This document shows positions 33,213-41,514 of a stretch of DNA of 47,476 nucleotides, in pieces. The notes below the pieces were generated by a model that worked only from the letters and a program-made list of their open reading frames with translations, had not been told where the DNA came from and did no database searches. Position 1 is the first letter of the stretch, and each line of letters opens with the position of its first letter. The stretch comes from Pseudomonas yamanorum (GTDB lineage: Bacteria; Pseudomonadota; Gammaproteobacteria; Pseudomonadales; Pseudomonadaceae), in NCBI RefSeq assembly GCF_013386765.1, contig NZ_JACARE010000020.1:1-47476 (forward strand), written 5' to 3'. Both the position numbers and the translations under genes were made by a program.

Positions 33213-34355
33213 TCAGGCGGACTTGAATCGCGCCATCAACTCGGCCCGGGCCGGGCTGGTCAGCGTCGCCGCCGCGCCAAATTCCAGCGGGCTCAACGCC
33301 TCGGCGGCCGGGTACATGATCGGATCGTCGAGCATCGCCACCGGCAACAACGCGTCCACCCGCTTGTCACCGCTCGGGTAGCCATGGCTCAACACTTCCA
33401 GCTTGTTGTGCTGCGGGTCCAGCAGGTAGTTGATGAAGGCATAGGCTGCGTCCTTGTGCTCCGAGCTCTTGGGAATCGCGAAGAAGTCGCTCCACAATTC
33501 GCCGCCTTCCTTGCCCAACTCAAAGTGCATCTGCGGCAGGTCGCGGTGCAACTGCGAGGCGTCGCCGGTCCAGGACATCGCCAGCCAGGCATCACCGCTG
33601 CGCATCGAGGGCTGGATGTCGGAGTTGATCGCGAACAAATGCGGCTTGACCTGGATCAGCAGTTTTTCAGCATCGGCCAGCTCTTTGGGGTCCAGCGAGT
33701 TGAAGCTGTAGCCGAAGCTCTTCAGGGCGTTGCCGATGGCGGTCAACTGGTAGTCGTGGACCATCGTGCGCCCACTGGCCGGGCCCTGGGCCATGTCCCA
33801 GAATTGCTTCCAGCTGGTGGGGCCGTTCTTTAGCTTTTCGGTGTCGTAGCACATGCCGGTGGTGCCCCAGTTTTTCGGCACCGCATACACCTTGCCGTCC
33901 ACCGTGCCCTGGGCGATGAATTTCTGCTGGAAGTCCGAGGCATCGAAATTGGGGATGCGCGACAGGTCCAGCGGTTCGATCAAACCCAGGCCCACATAGG
34001 TGCTGATGGTGTAGTTGGTGGGCACCAGCACGTCCCAGCCGCTGCCGCCGGCCTGCAGTTTGGCGAGCATTTCTTCGTTGGAGCCGAACACACTCATGGA
34101 CACCCGTGCGCCGGTGGCCTTGGCGAAATTGTCGAGGTTTTCCTGGCTGTGGTAATTGGGCCAGGTGGCCAGGGACAGGCGATCACCGAGCTTGGCCTGT
34201 TCGGCGGCCTCGGCGGTGGAGGTCAGCAGCCCCGGCATGTTCGTGGCGACCACCGCGGCGGCCAGCCCCAGCCCGGTACGGCCAAGGAACTCACGACGGC
34301 TGATGGAACCGTTCTGCCAGCTGCGCAGGGTTTTGAGAAAGGTCTTCTGGTCCAT
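33213..34355 (-). CDS. ABC solute-binding protein, PotD/PotF-like, Tat-exported
   Basis: This 380-residue periplasmic binding protein begins with a twin-arginine signal (SRREFLGRTGLGLAAAVVA, about residues 18-36), so it is probably exported folded. The mature part has the pattern of polyamine-binding proteins (LATWPNYHSQ, VPTNYTISTYVGLGLIEPLD, WLAMSWTGDA). The ligand could be putrescine, spermidine or another aminated compound. The start at 34355 has GGAG six bases upstream. Confidence 0.9.
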   Translation of the reverse strand: MDQKTFLKTLRSWQNGSISRREFLGRTGLGLAAAVVATNMPGLLTSTAEAAEQAKLGDRLSLATWPNYHSQENLDNFAKATGARVSMSVFGSNEEMLAKLQAGGSGWDVLVPTNYTISTYVGLGLIEPLDLSRIPNFDASDFQQKFIAQGTVDGKVYAVPKNWGTTGMCYDTEKLKNGPTSWKQFWDMAQGPASGRTMVHDYQLTAIGNALKSFGYSFNSLDPKELADAEKLLIQVKPHLFAINSDIQPSMRSGDAWLAMSWTGDASQLHRDLPQMHFELGKEGGELWSDFFAIPKSSEHKDAAYAFINYLLDPQHNKLEVLSHGYPSGDKRVDALLPVAMLDDPIMYPAAEALSPLEFGAAATLTSPARAELMARFKSA

Positions 34356-34388
34356 GACACGCTCCACATTCGTTGGATAAAAGGTGAT

Positions 34389-35504
34389 TTACAACGCCAT
34401 GGCCAACCCATTGGCGTGATCCCAGCCGACGCTGACCGCTGCGCCGTGTTCGAACGCCTGCGGGCCTTGATCCTGCTGGCGTGGCACTCGCACGCAGACC
34501 ACGCCAAAGGCTTGGGTGCGCACGCGGTATTCGGTGGAGTTGCCCAGGTAGATGCGGTCTTCGACGCAACCCGGCAGTGTGACTTCCCGAGCCAGGTCTG
34601 CACTGGCACCGGCAATGCTGATCAGCTCCGGGCGCACCGCGATGCAGCCTTCGGCATCCGCATTCAGGCTTTTGCCGGTGGGGGTGAGCGGGCTGGTCAG
34701 CTCCAGGCCCTGGGCGGTGCGCAACACCACCGAGTTGCCCTGCAGGCGGCGCACCGTGCCGTTGAACAGGTTGGACTCGCCGATAAAGTCGGCGACGTAA
34801 CGGCTGGCCGGCGTCTCGTAGAGTTGTTCCGGGGTGGCGGTCTGGATGATCGAACCGTTGTGCATCACGCTGATGCTGTCGCTCATCGACAGCGCTTCTT
34901 CCTGGTCATGGGTCACCAGCACGAAGGTGATGCCGACTTCACGCTGCAAGCGCAGCAGTTCCGATTGCATCTCCTTGCGCAGCTTGCGGTCCAGGGCGGC
35001 CAGGGGCTCATCCAGCAGTAACACCGTAGGCTTGTTCACCAGCGCCCGGGCCAGGGCTACACGCTGCTGCTGGCCGCCGGACAGTTCGCTGGGCTTGCGT
35101 TGGCCGAAGCCGCTCAGGCGCACCATCTCCAGGGCTTCATCGGCCATGCGTGCCTGGGTTTTCTTGTCGGGGCGCGGGGTGCGATAGCGCAGGCCATAGG
35201 CAATGTTCTGCGCCACGCTGAGGTGCGGGAACAGCGCGTAATGCTGGAACACCATGTTCACCGGGCGCTCGAAGGCGGGCACCCCGGCGACGTTTTTGCC
35301 GGCCAGGCGCACCTCGCCGCTGGTGGGCTGCTCGAAGCCGGCGATCATGCGCAGGGTGGTGGTCTTGCCGCAGCCCGAGCCGCCGAGGAAGGAGTGGAAC
35401 GAGCCACGCCGCACCGAGAAATCCAGGCCATTGACGGCCTGCACCTCGCCGTAGCGTTTGACCACGTTGCAGAATTCGATGTCGCTTGGCGAAGTGTCGT
35501 TCAC
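34389..35504 (-). CDS. ABC ATPase, PotA-like
   Basis: This 371-residue ATPase drives the polyamine-type importer. Walker A GGSGCGKTT is at 41-49, signature LSGGQQQR at 141-148, Walker B VLLLDE at 161-166, and a C-terminal TOBE domain follows. It is the first gene of the operon ATPase, binding protein, two permeases, aldehyde dehydrogenase. A palindrome lies upstream at 35582-35597. Confidence 0.92.
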   Translation of the reverse strand: MNDTSPSDIEFCNVVKRYGEVQAVNGLDFSVRRGSFHSFLGGSGCGKTTTLRMIAGFEQPTSGEVRLAGKNVAGVPAFERPVNMVFQHYALFPHLSVAQNIAYGLRYRTPRPDKKTQARMADEALEMVRLSGFGQRKPSELSGGQQQRVALARALVNKPTVLLLDEPLAALDRKLRKEMQSELLRLQREVGITFVLVTHDQEEALSMSDSISVMHNGSIIQTATPEQLYETPASRYVADFIGESNLFNGTVRRLQGNSVVLRTAQGLELTSPLTPTGKSLNADAEGCIAVRPELISIAGASADLAREVTLPGCVEDRIYLGNSTEYRVRTQAFGVVCVRVPRQQDQGPQAFEHGAAVSVGWDHANGLAMAL

Positions 35505-35581
35505 GGTCCGGCTTCCTCGATGTGCAGTGATGACTCATTGCGTCGAGGGCCAAACTAGCAATCGGGGTTTTACGCTGTATA

Positions 35582-35597
35582 TATCCCTTGGGGGATA
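35582..35597. promoter_or_regulatory. Palindrome, candidate LuxR-type operator
   Basis: TATCCC and GGGATA form a perfect 6-base inverted repeat around TTGG, between the LuxR-type gene and the first gene of the importer operon. Size and position fit a LuxR-type dimer site that activates the operon. Confidence 0.5.
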
Positions 35598-35613
35598 GAG
35601 TCGCTTTCAGGCA

Positions 35614-36423
35614 TCAGGCCACGGCCACCAGTTCCTGGCCGGTGAGGTCGCGGATAAACAGGCCAAGCAGTTCCGACTGGCTGCCGATGCCGAGCTTGGC
35701 GTAGATGTTCTTGCGGTGAATCTTCACCGTGCCCGGGCTGATGCTCAGTTGCTCCGCCACCGAAGCGCTGGAGTGCCCGCGCAACAACAGTTGCACGATC
35801 TCCTGTTCGCGCCCGGTGAGGATGTGGGCACCGAACTGATCGAAGGCTTCGCGGATCTTGAAGTCCAGGTCCTGGGCCGGTCGCGGCTGTTGCGCCTGGC
35901 GCAGGCGCCAGGCCTCGTTGATCACCTGTTCCACCACCGCCTGGGCGCATTCGATCAACTGCATCTCGTCGCGACTGAACGCGCAACTGGCGGTGGAGCG
36001 CATCAGCGACAACACCGCCGTGGCGCCGCCGCCGAGGTCGACAAAAAACGCCACTTCTTCCGCCAGCCCGGTTTGCTGGTAATAGGTCAGGTAATACTCG
36101 CCGAGGTAGAAGTGGTCCGGCGCAAACTGCCGCAACCGCCACAGCCCCGGCGCCTGCCCGCGGGTGCAGGCGAGGTAGAACGGGTCCAGCAGGTACGGGC
36201 CGCACTGGTAGTCATCGACATACACCCCGCGCTTGTCGGCGCAGAAGGTATCGAACATCGCCAGCGGCCGGTGATTGCCTTCGTAGACAAACAGAACGAA
36301 ATGATCCACCGGGCAGATCTGCCGCAACCAGTGGCTCAGGCCCGAGAGCCGAGGGTGGCCGGCGGGCAGGTCCAGCAGGTGGGCGACACCGGAGGTCCAG
36401 AGTTTCAGTTCCTTGGGGCGCAT
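35614..36423 (-). CDS. LuxR-family regulator of the polyamine-type operon
   Basis: This 269-residue regulator has a C-terminal LuxR helix-turn-helix (about 200-260, LTGREQEIVQLLLRGHSSAS then VAEQLSISPGTVKIHRKNIY) and an N-terminal sensor domain of about 180 residues without receiver or clear quorum-sensing motifs. It lies upstream of the importer operon in the same direction. The start at 36423 matches the conserved MRPKELKLWTSG but lacks a clear ribosome site. No LuxI synthase is near, so it probably senses an amine or metabolite. Confidence 0.85.
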   Translation of the reverse strand: MRPKELKLWTSGVAHLLDLPAGHPRLSGLSHWLRQICPVDHFVLFVYEGNHRPLAMFDTFCADKRGVYVDDYQCGPYLLDPFYLACTRGQAPGLWRLRQFAPDHFYLGEYYLTYYQQTGLAEEVAFFVDLGGGATAVLSLMRSTASCAFSRDEMQLIECAQAVVEQVINEAWRLRQAQQPRPAQDLDFKIREAFDQFGAHILTGREQEIVQLLLRGHSSASVAEQLSISPGTVKIHRKNIYAKLGIGSQSELLGLFIRDLTGQELVAVA

Positions 36424-36548
36424 GGGGAATTCAGGTGGTAGGGGAGTGGCGACAGATGCACGAATTGCGCCATGGGGTGCGGGGGCCGCAGGGGCGGGAG
36501 GAAGCGGGGCCCCGTTGCGGTGAAGGTGCACTGCAATGGGGCCGGGTG

Positions 36549-36836
36549 TTACCGAGTGCTACATTTTTGTTTCTGACTGGCCACGATCAAGGCTGGAACT
36601 GCGCCTGTTGCCAGCCACACATCATTGACACTCAGGAGCCCTGCAATCTCGGCGATACGTCGCTTGGGGATGCCGCGCATAAACCAATTATTCAGGCACT
36701 GGGGGCTGACGTTTAGAAACTCGGAAAACGCCATCGGGGAAATGCTGCATTCGTGGAGCAGCGTTCGCAGGCGCTCACCTGATTGTCTGTTGACGGATTT
36801 AGGGTGGGTTTTCTGGTTCATGACGTCCTGTGTCAT
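36549..36836 (-). CDS. Small HTH DNA-binding protein
   Basis: This 95-residue protein has one Cro/C1-like helix-turn-helix (about residues 32-70, MAFSEFLNVSPQCLNNWFMR followed by GIPKRRIAEIAGLLSV). Similar small proteins are orphan regulators in Pseudomonas. AGGAGG precedes the ATG at 36836 at a good distance, so expression is likely. Its target is not known; no partner toxin or phage gene is adjacent. Confidence 0.7.
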   Translation of the reverse strand: MTQDVMNQKTHPKSVNRQSGERLRTLLHECSISPMAFSEFLNVSPQCLNNWFMRGIPKRRIAEIAGLLSVNDVWLATGAVPALIVASQKQKCSTR

Positions 36837-37044
36837 GCGTCCTCCTTTCGCCGTTCGTGTGGGGGGTTGCAGCGCACGGCGTAGCGATCTGCTGGTGTCG
36901 TGTATTGGTTCCGTACAGCGGCGTTACGGGCACCGTGTTGTAGGGATTAGCGCATTTTTTCGGTGCTGGCTCGTTAATAGATGGGGGAGTGGCGTTTTTA
37001 AGGAAGGTCTGTCGGAAATTGCGTTTTGTCTTGTAGGACGGGTT

Positions 37045-37431
37045 GCCCCCAACGAGAGGTCATGGGGGGATACGCGCTTGAGCAGTGTGTTGAGTGTCGA
37101 CGGGCAGATGATCCCCTACAGCCACGGGCCGCTCCAACGCACCGGCCTGGTCTGGCCCAACACGTTGGGCAGCGTCAGTGGCAGCCAATTGACGTTGGTC
37201 CACACCACCGGAAACACCGCCACTCTTGGCCAGCGGGGGCCTTGGTCATTGTTCCGGTTGCTGAGTCGTGGCCAGCTCAACGGTCGCACGCCCACCAGTG
37301 TTGATCTGACATTCATGGTGGCGGACGGGCTCATGCGGTATCGGGTCAGCGCGGAAAAGGCCAACAACCCGATCACCCAGCGCAGCTTTGAAGGGTTTGT
37401 ATTGCCAAGGACCTTACTGGTCGAGCGCTGA
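37045..37431 (+). pseudogene. Orphan C-terminal fragment of TssM/IcmF (type VI secretion)
   Basis: The plus strand encodes about 128 residues: LSVDGQMIPYSHGPLQRTGL, GPWSLFRLLSRG, VDLTFMVADGLMRYRVSAEK, then ANNPITQRSFEGFVLPRTL. This is the pattern of the TssM C-terminal domain (VDGQ, YxHGP, W, GPWALFRLL, NPF). The rest of TssM (about 1000 residues) and all other T6SS genes are absent. No start codon with a ribosome site precedes it; the upstream part of the gap (36837-37044) is lower in GC and shows no gene. It is probably a relic of a deleted cluster. Confidence 0.7.
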
Positions 37432-37451
37432 AGCATTGCCGATGGAGGGAA

Positions 37452-37472
37452 CCTCTGCCACCCAGGCAGAGG
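37452..37472. terminator. Hairpin between the TssM relic and ddpF
   Basis: CCTCTGCC (37452-37459) and GGCAGAGG (37465-37472) pair around ACCCA. It lies 20 bases past the end of the ddpF-like gene on the minus strand. No strong T-run follows on either strand. Confidence 0.4.
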
Positions 37473-37491
37473 CCACGCTCGACTCAAGGCC

Positions 37492-38442
37492 TCACGGATG
37501 CTCCAGATGACACCGCACCTGCTGACTCATCCCCCCCGTCAACCGCTGCGGCCGCTCACACCCTTTGGTGCGCCTAGGGCAGCGGTCGAGAAAGAAACAC
37601 CCGGCCGGCAACACCCGGTTCCCCGGCAGCTCCGTCGGCGCACTGACGTAGGCATCATCCAGCGCCACCCCAAGCTTGGGCACCGCTTCCAATAGCAGCT
37701 GGGTATACGGATGCTTCGGCTGTTCCAGCACCTGCTCGGCACACCCCAGTTCCACAATCTGCCCCAGGTACATCACCGCCACCCGGTCGGCCATGTGCCG
37801 CACCACGGAAACGTTGTGGGAGATCAGGATATAGGTCAGCCCCAGCCGCCGTTGCAGCTCGGCCAGCAGGTTGAGGATCTGCGCCTGCACCGAGATGTCC
37901 AGCGCCGAGGTGGGCTCGTCCAGCACCAGGATGCTCGGGTTGGACGCCAGGGCGCGGGCGATGGCGATGCGTTGCCGTTGGCCCCCGGAGAACTGGTGCG
38001 GGTAGCGGTCCAGGTATTCGGCGCGGATGCCCACTTGGGCGGCGACCTTGGCGGCGATGGTGCGCATTTCGCTCTTGGGCGTGTCGCCGAGGGCGTACAG
38101 CGGTTCGGTGATGATTTTCCAGATGGGCAGCCGCGGGTCGAGGGACGATTGCGGGTCCTGGAACACGATCTGTACGTGGCGGTGGCGTTCCCGGGCGCTT
38201 TCGTAGACCCAGTCGACTTCGCCATCGCTGGGCTTGACCAAGCCCATCAGCAGTTGGGCGAGGGTGCTTTTGCCACAGCCGGATTCGCCGACAATGCCCA
38301 GGGTTTCCCCTCGGCGCACTTGCAGGTCGATGCCGTTGAGGGCGTGGGCGTAACCGCGCGGGCGGCCCAGCCAGTCGGTTTTTACCGGGAATTTGACCCG
38401 TACATCTCGCAGGGCCAGCAGTGAATCCTGGGACACTGTCAT
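37492..38442 (-). CDS. ddpF: Dipeptide ABC ATPase, DdpF/DppF-like
   Basis: This 316-residue ATPase of the peptide/nickel importer group has Walker A GESGCGKST, signature FSGGQRQRIAIARAL and Walker B ILVLDEPTSALD, and a Cys-rich C-terminal oligo_HPY region (AGCFFLDRCPRRTKGC). It pairs with the DdpD-like ATPase; its ATG overlaps that gene's stop (TAATG). The ddpX gene in the same locus points to D-Ala-D-Ala as the transported dipeptide. An in-frame extension to 38529 lies inside ddpD and is unlikely. Confidence 0.85.
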   Translation of the reverse strand: MTVSQDSLLALRDVRVKFPVKTDWLGRPRGYAHALNGIDLQVRRGETLGIVGESGCGKSTLAQLLMGLVKPSDGEVDWVYESARERHRHVQIVFQDPQSSLDPRLPIWKIITEPLYALGDTPKSEMRTIAAKVAAQVGIRAEYLDRYPHQFSGGQRQRIAIARALASNPSILVLDEPTSALDISVQAQILNLLAELQRRLGLTYILISHNVSVVRHMADRVAVMYLGQIVELGCAEQVLEQPKHPYTQLLLEAVPKLGVALDDAYVSAPTELPGNRVLPAGCFFLDRCPRRTKGCERPQRLTGGMSQQVRCHLEHP

Positions 38443-39428
38443 TACACCGACTCCCCGGCAGTCAGCCAGCACGCACTTTTGCGGGTGCCGGCAGGGTTGA
38501 TCAGATCCAGGCGCGGGCGCGTGGTGCATTGGCTCATGGCCTGTGGGCAGCGTTCGCGAAAGGTGCAGCCTGAGGGCAGGGCGGCCAGGTTGGGCACCTG
38601 GCCGGGGATGGTCAGCAGGTCGTCGCCGGGTTTCACCTGTTCCGGCAAACCGCTGAGCAGGCCCTGGGTGTAGGGGTGGCGCGGGTCGCTCATGACTTGG
38701 GCGGTGGGGCCTTCTTCCACCACGGCGCCGGTGTACATCACGTAGACCCGGTCGCAGAACTGCGAGACCACGGCCATGTCGTGGGTGATCAGCAAAATCG
38801 CAGTGCCGCGTTCCCGGGCTTTTTCCCGCAGTAGCAACAGCACCTGGCGTTGCACGGTGACGTCGAGGGCGGTGGTGGGTTCGTCGGCGATCAGCAGCTG
38901 TGGGTCGCAGGAGAACGCCAGGGCGATCATCACTCGCTGGCGCATGCCGCCGGAGAGTTCGAAAGGGTAGCTGTCGAGCACCTGTTCGGGGTCAGCGATG
39001 TGCATGTCCCGCAGCAGCGCGATGGCCTTGGCGCGGGCGTCGGCCTTGCTCAGGCGCTGGTGATGGATGATCACGTCGAGCATCTGCCGGCCGATGCGCC
39101 GGGTCGGGTTCAACGCGGTCATTGGCTCCTGGAAGATCATCGCCGCGTCACGCCCGCGAATCTGCAACAGCTCTTTCTCGCTCGCAGCCAGCATGTCGCG
39201 GCCGAGCATCTGCAGGCTGCCGGCGGTGATCCGGTAACTGCGCTCCGGCAGCAGGCGCAGGCTGAGCATCGCGGTGACGGATTTGCCGGAACCGGACTCA
39301 CCCACCACGCCGACGACTTCGCCGGGGTTGACGTGCAAGGACACGCCGTTGAGGGCCTGGACGTTATTGCGGTAAGCCGGGAACTCCAGGCTCAGGTTGT
39401 CGATGGCAAGCACTGCCGGGCTGGACAT
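38442..39428 (-). CDS. ddpD: Dipeptide ABC ATPase, DdpD/DppD-like
   Basis: This 328-residue ATPase has Walker A GESGSGKS, signature LSGGMRQRVMIALAF, Walker B LLIADEPTTALD and a C-terminal Cys motif (GCTFRERCPQAMSQC). The start at 39428 lies eight bases after GGGG; the ATG at 39434, which overlaps the preceding stop (ATGA), is an equally possible coupled start. It forms the ATPase pair of the dipeptide importer with DdpF. Confidence 0.85.
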   Translation of the reverse strand: MSSPAVLAIDNLSLEFPAYRNNVQALNGVSLHVNPGEVVGVVGESGSGKSVTAMLSLRLLPERSYRITAGSLQMLGRDMLAASEKELLQIRGRDAAMIFQEPMTALNPTRRIGRQMLDVIIHHQRLSKADARAKAIALLRDMHIADPEQVLDSYPFELSGGMRQRVMIALAFSCDPQLLIADEPTTALDVTVQRQVLLLLREKARERGTAILLITHDMAVVSQFCDRVYVMYTGAVVEEGPTAQVMSDPRHPYTQGLLSGLPEQVKPGDDLLTIPGQVPNLAALPSGCTFRERCPQAMSQCTTRPRLDLINPAGTRKSACWLTAGESV

Positions 39429-39430
39429 GG

Positions 39431-40330
39431 TCATTTCCCCTGTTGCCGTGGGTCGAGCAGGTCACGAACACCGTCACCCAGCAGGTTGAAACCGGTGGCG
39501 GTGACCAGGATCGCCAGCCCCGGGAAGGTGGAATACCACCAGTTATCGAGGATGAAATTGCGCCCGGTGGCGACCATCGCGCCCCATTCGGCGGTGGGCT
39601 GTTGCGCACCGAGGCCGATGAAACCCAGGGCCGAGGCCATCAGGATCGCGCTGCCGATGTCCAGGCTCAGTTGCACCAGCAATGGCGGCATGGCGTTGCG
39701 GCCCACGTGCCATGACACGATGTGCCAGCGCCCGGCGCCGAAGGTCTGGGACGCCTTGACGTAGCCCATCTGCCGAATGCTCAGGGCCTGGCCGCGAGCC
39801 AGGCGCACATAGAACGGAATGCGCACCACGGTGATCGCCAGCATCGCGTTGAACAGGCTCGGGCCAAGGGCTGCGGCCAGGGCCATGATCAGCACCAGGG
39901 ACGGCACCGACAGCATGATGTCCATCAGGCGCATGATCAGGCTGTCGAACCGCCCGCCGATAATCCCCGACAGACAGCCCAGCAACCCGCCCATCAGGCA
40001 GGACGAAAACGCCACGAACAGGCCGACGCCCACCGACTGGCGGCTGCCGTACAGCACCCGGCTGAACAGGTCGCGGCCGACTTCATCGGTGCCAAACCAG
40101 TGTTCGGCCGAAGGTTCGGCCAGGCGCTGGGCCAGGTTGAGGGCATTGGGATCATGGCTGGCCAGCCACGGCGCGAAAGCCATGCAGATCAGCACGATCA
40201 GGGTGATGGTCAGGCCGGCAATGGTCAGCGGGCTGCGGCCTATTTGATAGCCCAGGTATTCCATTCGCGCGCGCCAGGTGGGGCGCTGCTCCAGGGGCAC
40301 CGGTACGGGCATTGTCACGGGTGCGGTCAT
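39431..40330 (-). CDS. ddpC: Dipeptide ABC permease, DdpC/DppC-like
   Basis: This 299-residue permease has an N-terminal helix, a large periplasmic loop (WFGTDEVGRDLFSRVLYGSR, a hallmark of DppC proteins) and five further helices with a contact loop at VRLARGQALSIRQMGYVKAS. It pairs with the DdpB-like permease, whose stop is one base away. Its own stop overlaps the start of ddpD. Confidence 0.87.
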   Translation of the reverse strand: MTAPVTMPVPVPLEQRPTWRARMEYLGYQIGRSPLTIAGLTITLIVLICMAFAPWLASHDPNALNLAQRLAEPSAEHWFGTDEVGRDLFSRVLYGSRQSVGVGLFVAFSSCLMGGLLGCLSGIIGGRFDSLIMRLMDIMLSVPSLVLIMALAAALGPSLFNAMLAITVVRIPFYVRLARGQALSIRQMGYVKASQTFGAGRWHIVSWHVGRNAMPPLLVQLSLDIGSAILMASALGFIGLGAQQPTAEWGAMVATGRNFILDNWWYSTFPGLAILVTATGFNLLGDGVRDLLDPRQQGK

Positions 40331-40331
40331 C

Positions 40332-41348
40332 TCAATTCACCTCGCCGATGCGCGGGTCGACCACGCGGTAGAGCAGGTCGATCAGCATGTTCAGCAGTAC
40401 ATAAATAAACGACACCATGATCGCGAAGCCCATCACCGCCGGGAAATCCAGGGACTGGATCGACTTCACCACATAGGCGCCCATGCCCGGCCAGGCGAAC
40501 ACGGTTTCTGTCAGCACGGCGCCGTAGAGCAGGTCGCCGAGGGTCAGGCCGAGCACGGTGATCGACGGGATCAGCGCGTTGGGCAGGGCGTGACGCAGGA
40601 TCACCGCCCAGCGCGACAAACCGTAGGCGCGGGCGGTGCGGATGTAGTCCTCGCCCAACTGGTCAAGCATCGCCGAGCGGATCTGCCGAGCGACCACGCC
40701 GAGGTTGACGAATCCCAGGGTCACAGCGGGCAGGATCAGGTGCTGCAGGGCGTTGAGGAACAGCGGGATATCGCCGGCCAGCAGCGAGTCGATCAGGTAG
40801 AACCCGGTGATGGTGCGCGGCGGCTCAAGGCCCTCGTCCAGCCGACCGCTGCCGGGCAGCCAGCCGAGCTGGCCGTAGAACAACACGATCAAGCCCAGGC
40901 CCAGCCAGAAAGCCGGGGTGGAAATACCGGTGACCGCCAGCGTTCGGGCGATCTGGTCGATGGCGCGGTTGTGGTAGACCGCTGACAGCACGCCAAGGGG
41001 CACACCCACCAGCACCGAGAGCAGCAGGGCGGCCACCGCCAGCTCCAGGGTCGCGGGGAAGAAGGCTTTCAGGTCTTCAAGCACCGGGCGGCTGGTGCGG
41101 ATCGAGGTGCCGAGGTCGCCGTGCAGCAGGTCGCTCATGTAGCGGCCATATTGCTGGTACAGCGGCAGGTCGAGGCCGAGTTGATGGCGGATGTTCTCGA
41201 CGATGGCGTCGCTGGCCCGGTCGCCGGCAATCAGGCGCGCCGGGTCACCCGGGATCAGGTGGGAGATGCAAAAGGTAATCAGCGAAACGCCGACGACGAC
41301 CAGAATCAGGCCGAACAGGCGTTTGCGCAACATATTCAGGAAGGCCAT
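40332..41348 (-). CDS. ddpB: Dipeptide ABC permease, DdpB/DppB-like
   Basis: This 338-residue permease starts with MLRKRLFGLILVVVGVSLIT and has the periplasmic segment HLIPGDPARLIAGD and the contact loop DYIRTARAYGLSRWAVILRH, all typical of DppB proteins. GAGGTGCC precedes the ATG. A REPIN separates it from the binding-protein gene upstream, so mRNA for the binding protein may be more abundant than for the permeases. Confidence 0.87.
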   Translation of the reverse strand: MAFLNMLRKRLFGLILVVVGVSLITFCISHLIPGDPARLIAGDRASDAIVENIRHQLGLDLPLYQQYGRYMSDLLHGDLGTSIRTSRPVLEDLKAFFPATLELAVAALLLSVLVGVPLGVLSAVYHNRAIDQIARTLAVTGISTPAFWLGLGLIVLFYGQLGWLPGSGRLDEGLEPPRTITGFYLIDSLLAGDIPLFLNALQHLILPAVTLGFVNLGVVARQIRSAMLDQLGEDYIRTARAYGLSRWAVILRHALPNALIPSITVLGLTLGDLLYGAVLTETVFAWPGMGAYVVKSIQSLDFPAVMGFAIMVSFIYVLLNMLIDLLYRVVDPRIGEVN

Positions 41349-41375
41349 GAGGCACCTCGGGTGTTAAGCAGGCTT

Positions 41376-41472
41376 GTAGTGGCGAGGGAGCTTGCTCCCG
41401 CTGGGGCGCGAAGCGGCCCTGGCTTTTTTGGGGCCGCTTCGCAGCCCAGCGGGAGCAAGCTCCCTCGCCACA
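41376..41472. repeat. REPIN (GTGGCGAGGGAGCTTGCTCCCG type) with long inner hairpin
   Basis: REP copies at 41378-41404 and 41445-41471 face each other, and between them GCGAAGCGGCCC and GGGCCGCTTCGC form a second long stem with a T-rich loop. The whole unit can fold into one hairpin of about 90 bases between ddpA and ddpB, where it may stabilise the ddpA message or reduce read-through. Confidence 0.9.
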
Positions 41473-41514
41473 TAGAAAGGGCCAGGCGCAACCACCGTTG
41501 CGCCTCAGCAGTTT

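Noticed and set aside
36625..37431. A complete 268-codon gene containing the TssM-like part
   Set aside because: The first half overlaps the small HTH gene on the other strand and has no protein character; only the last ~128 codons look like TssM.
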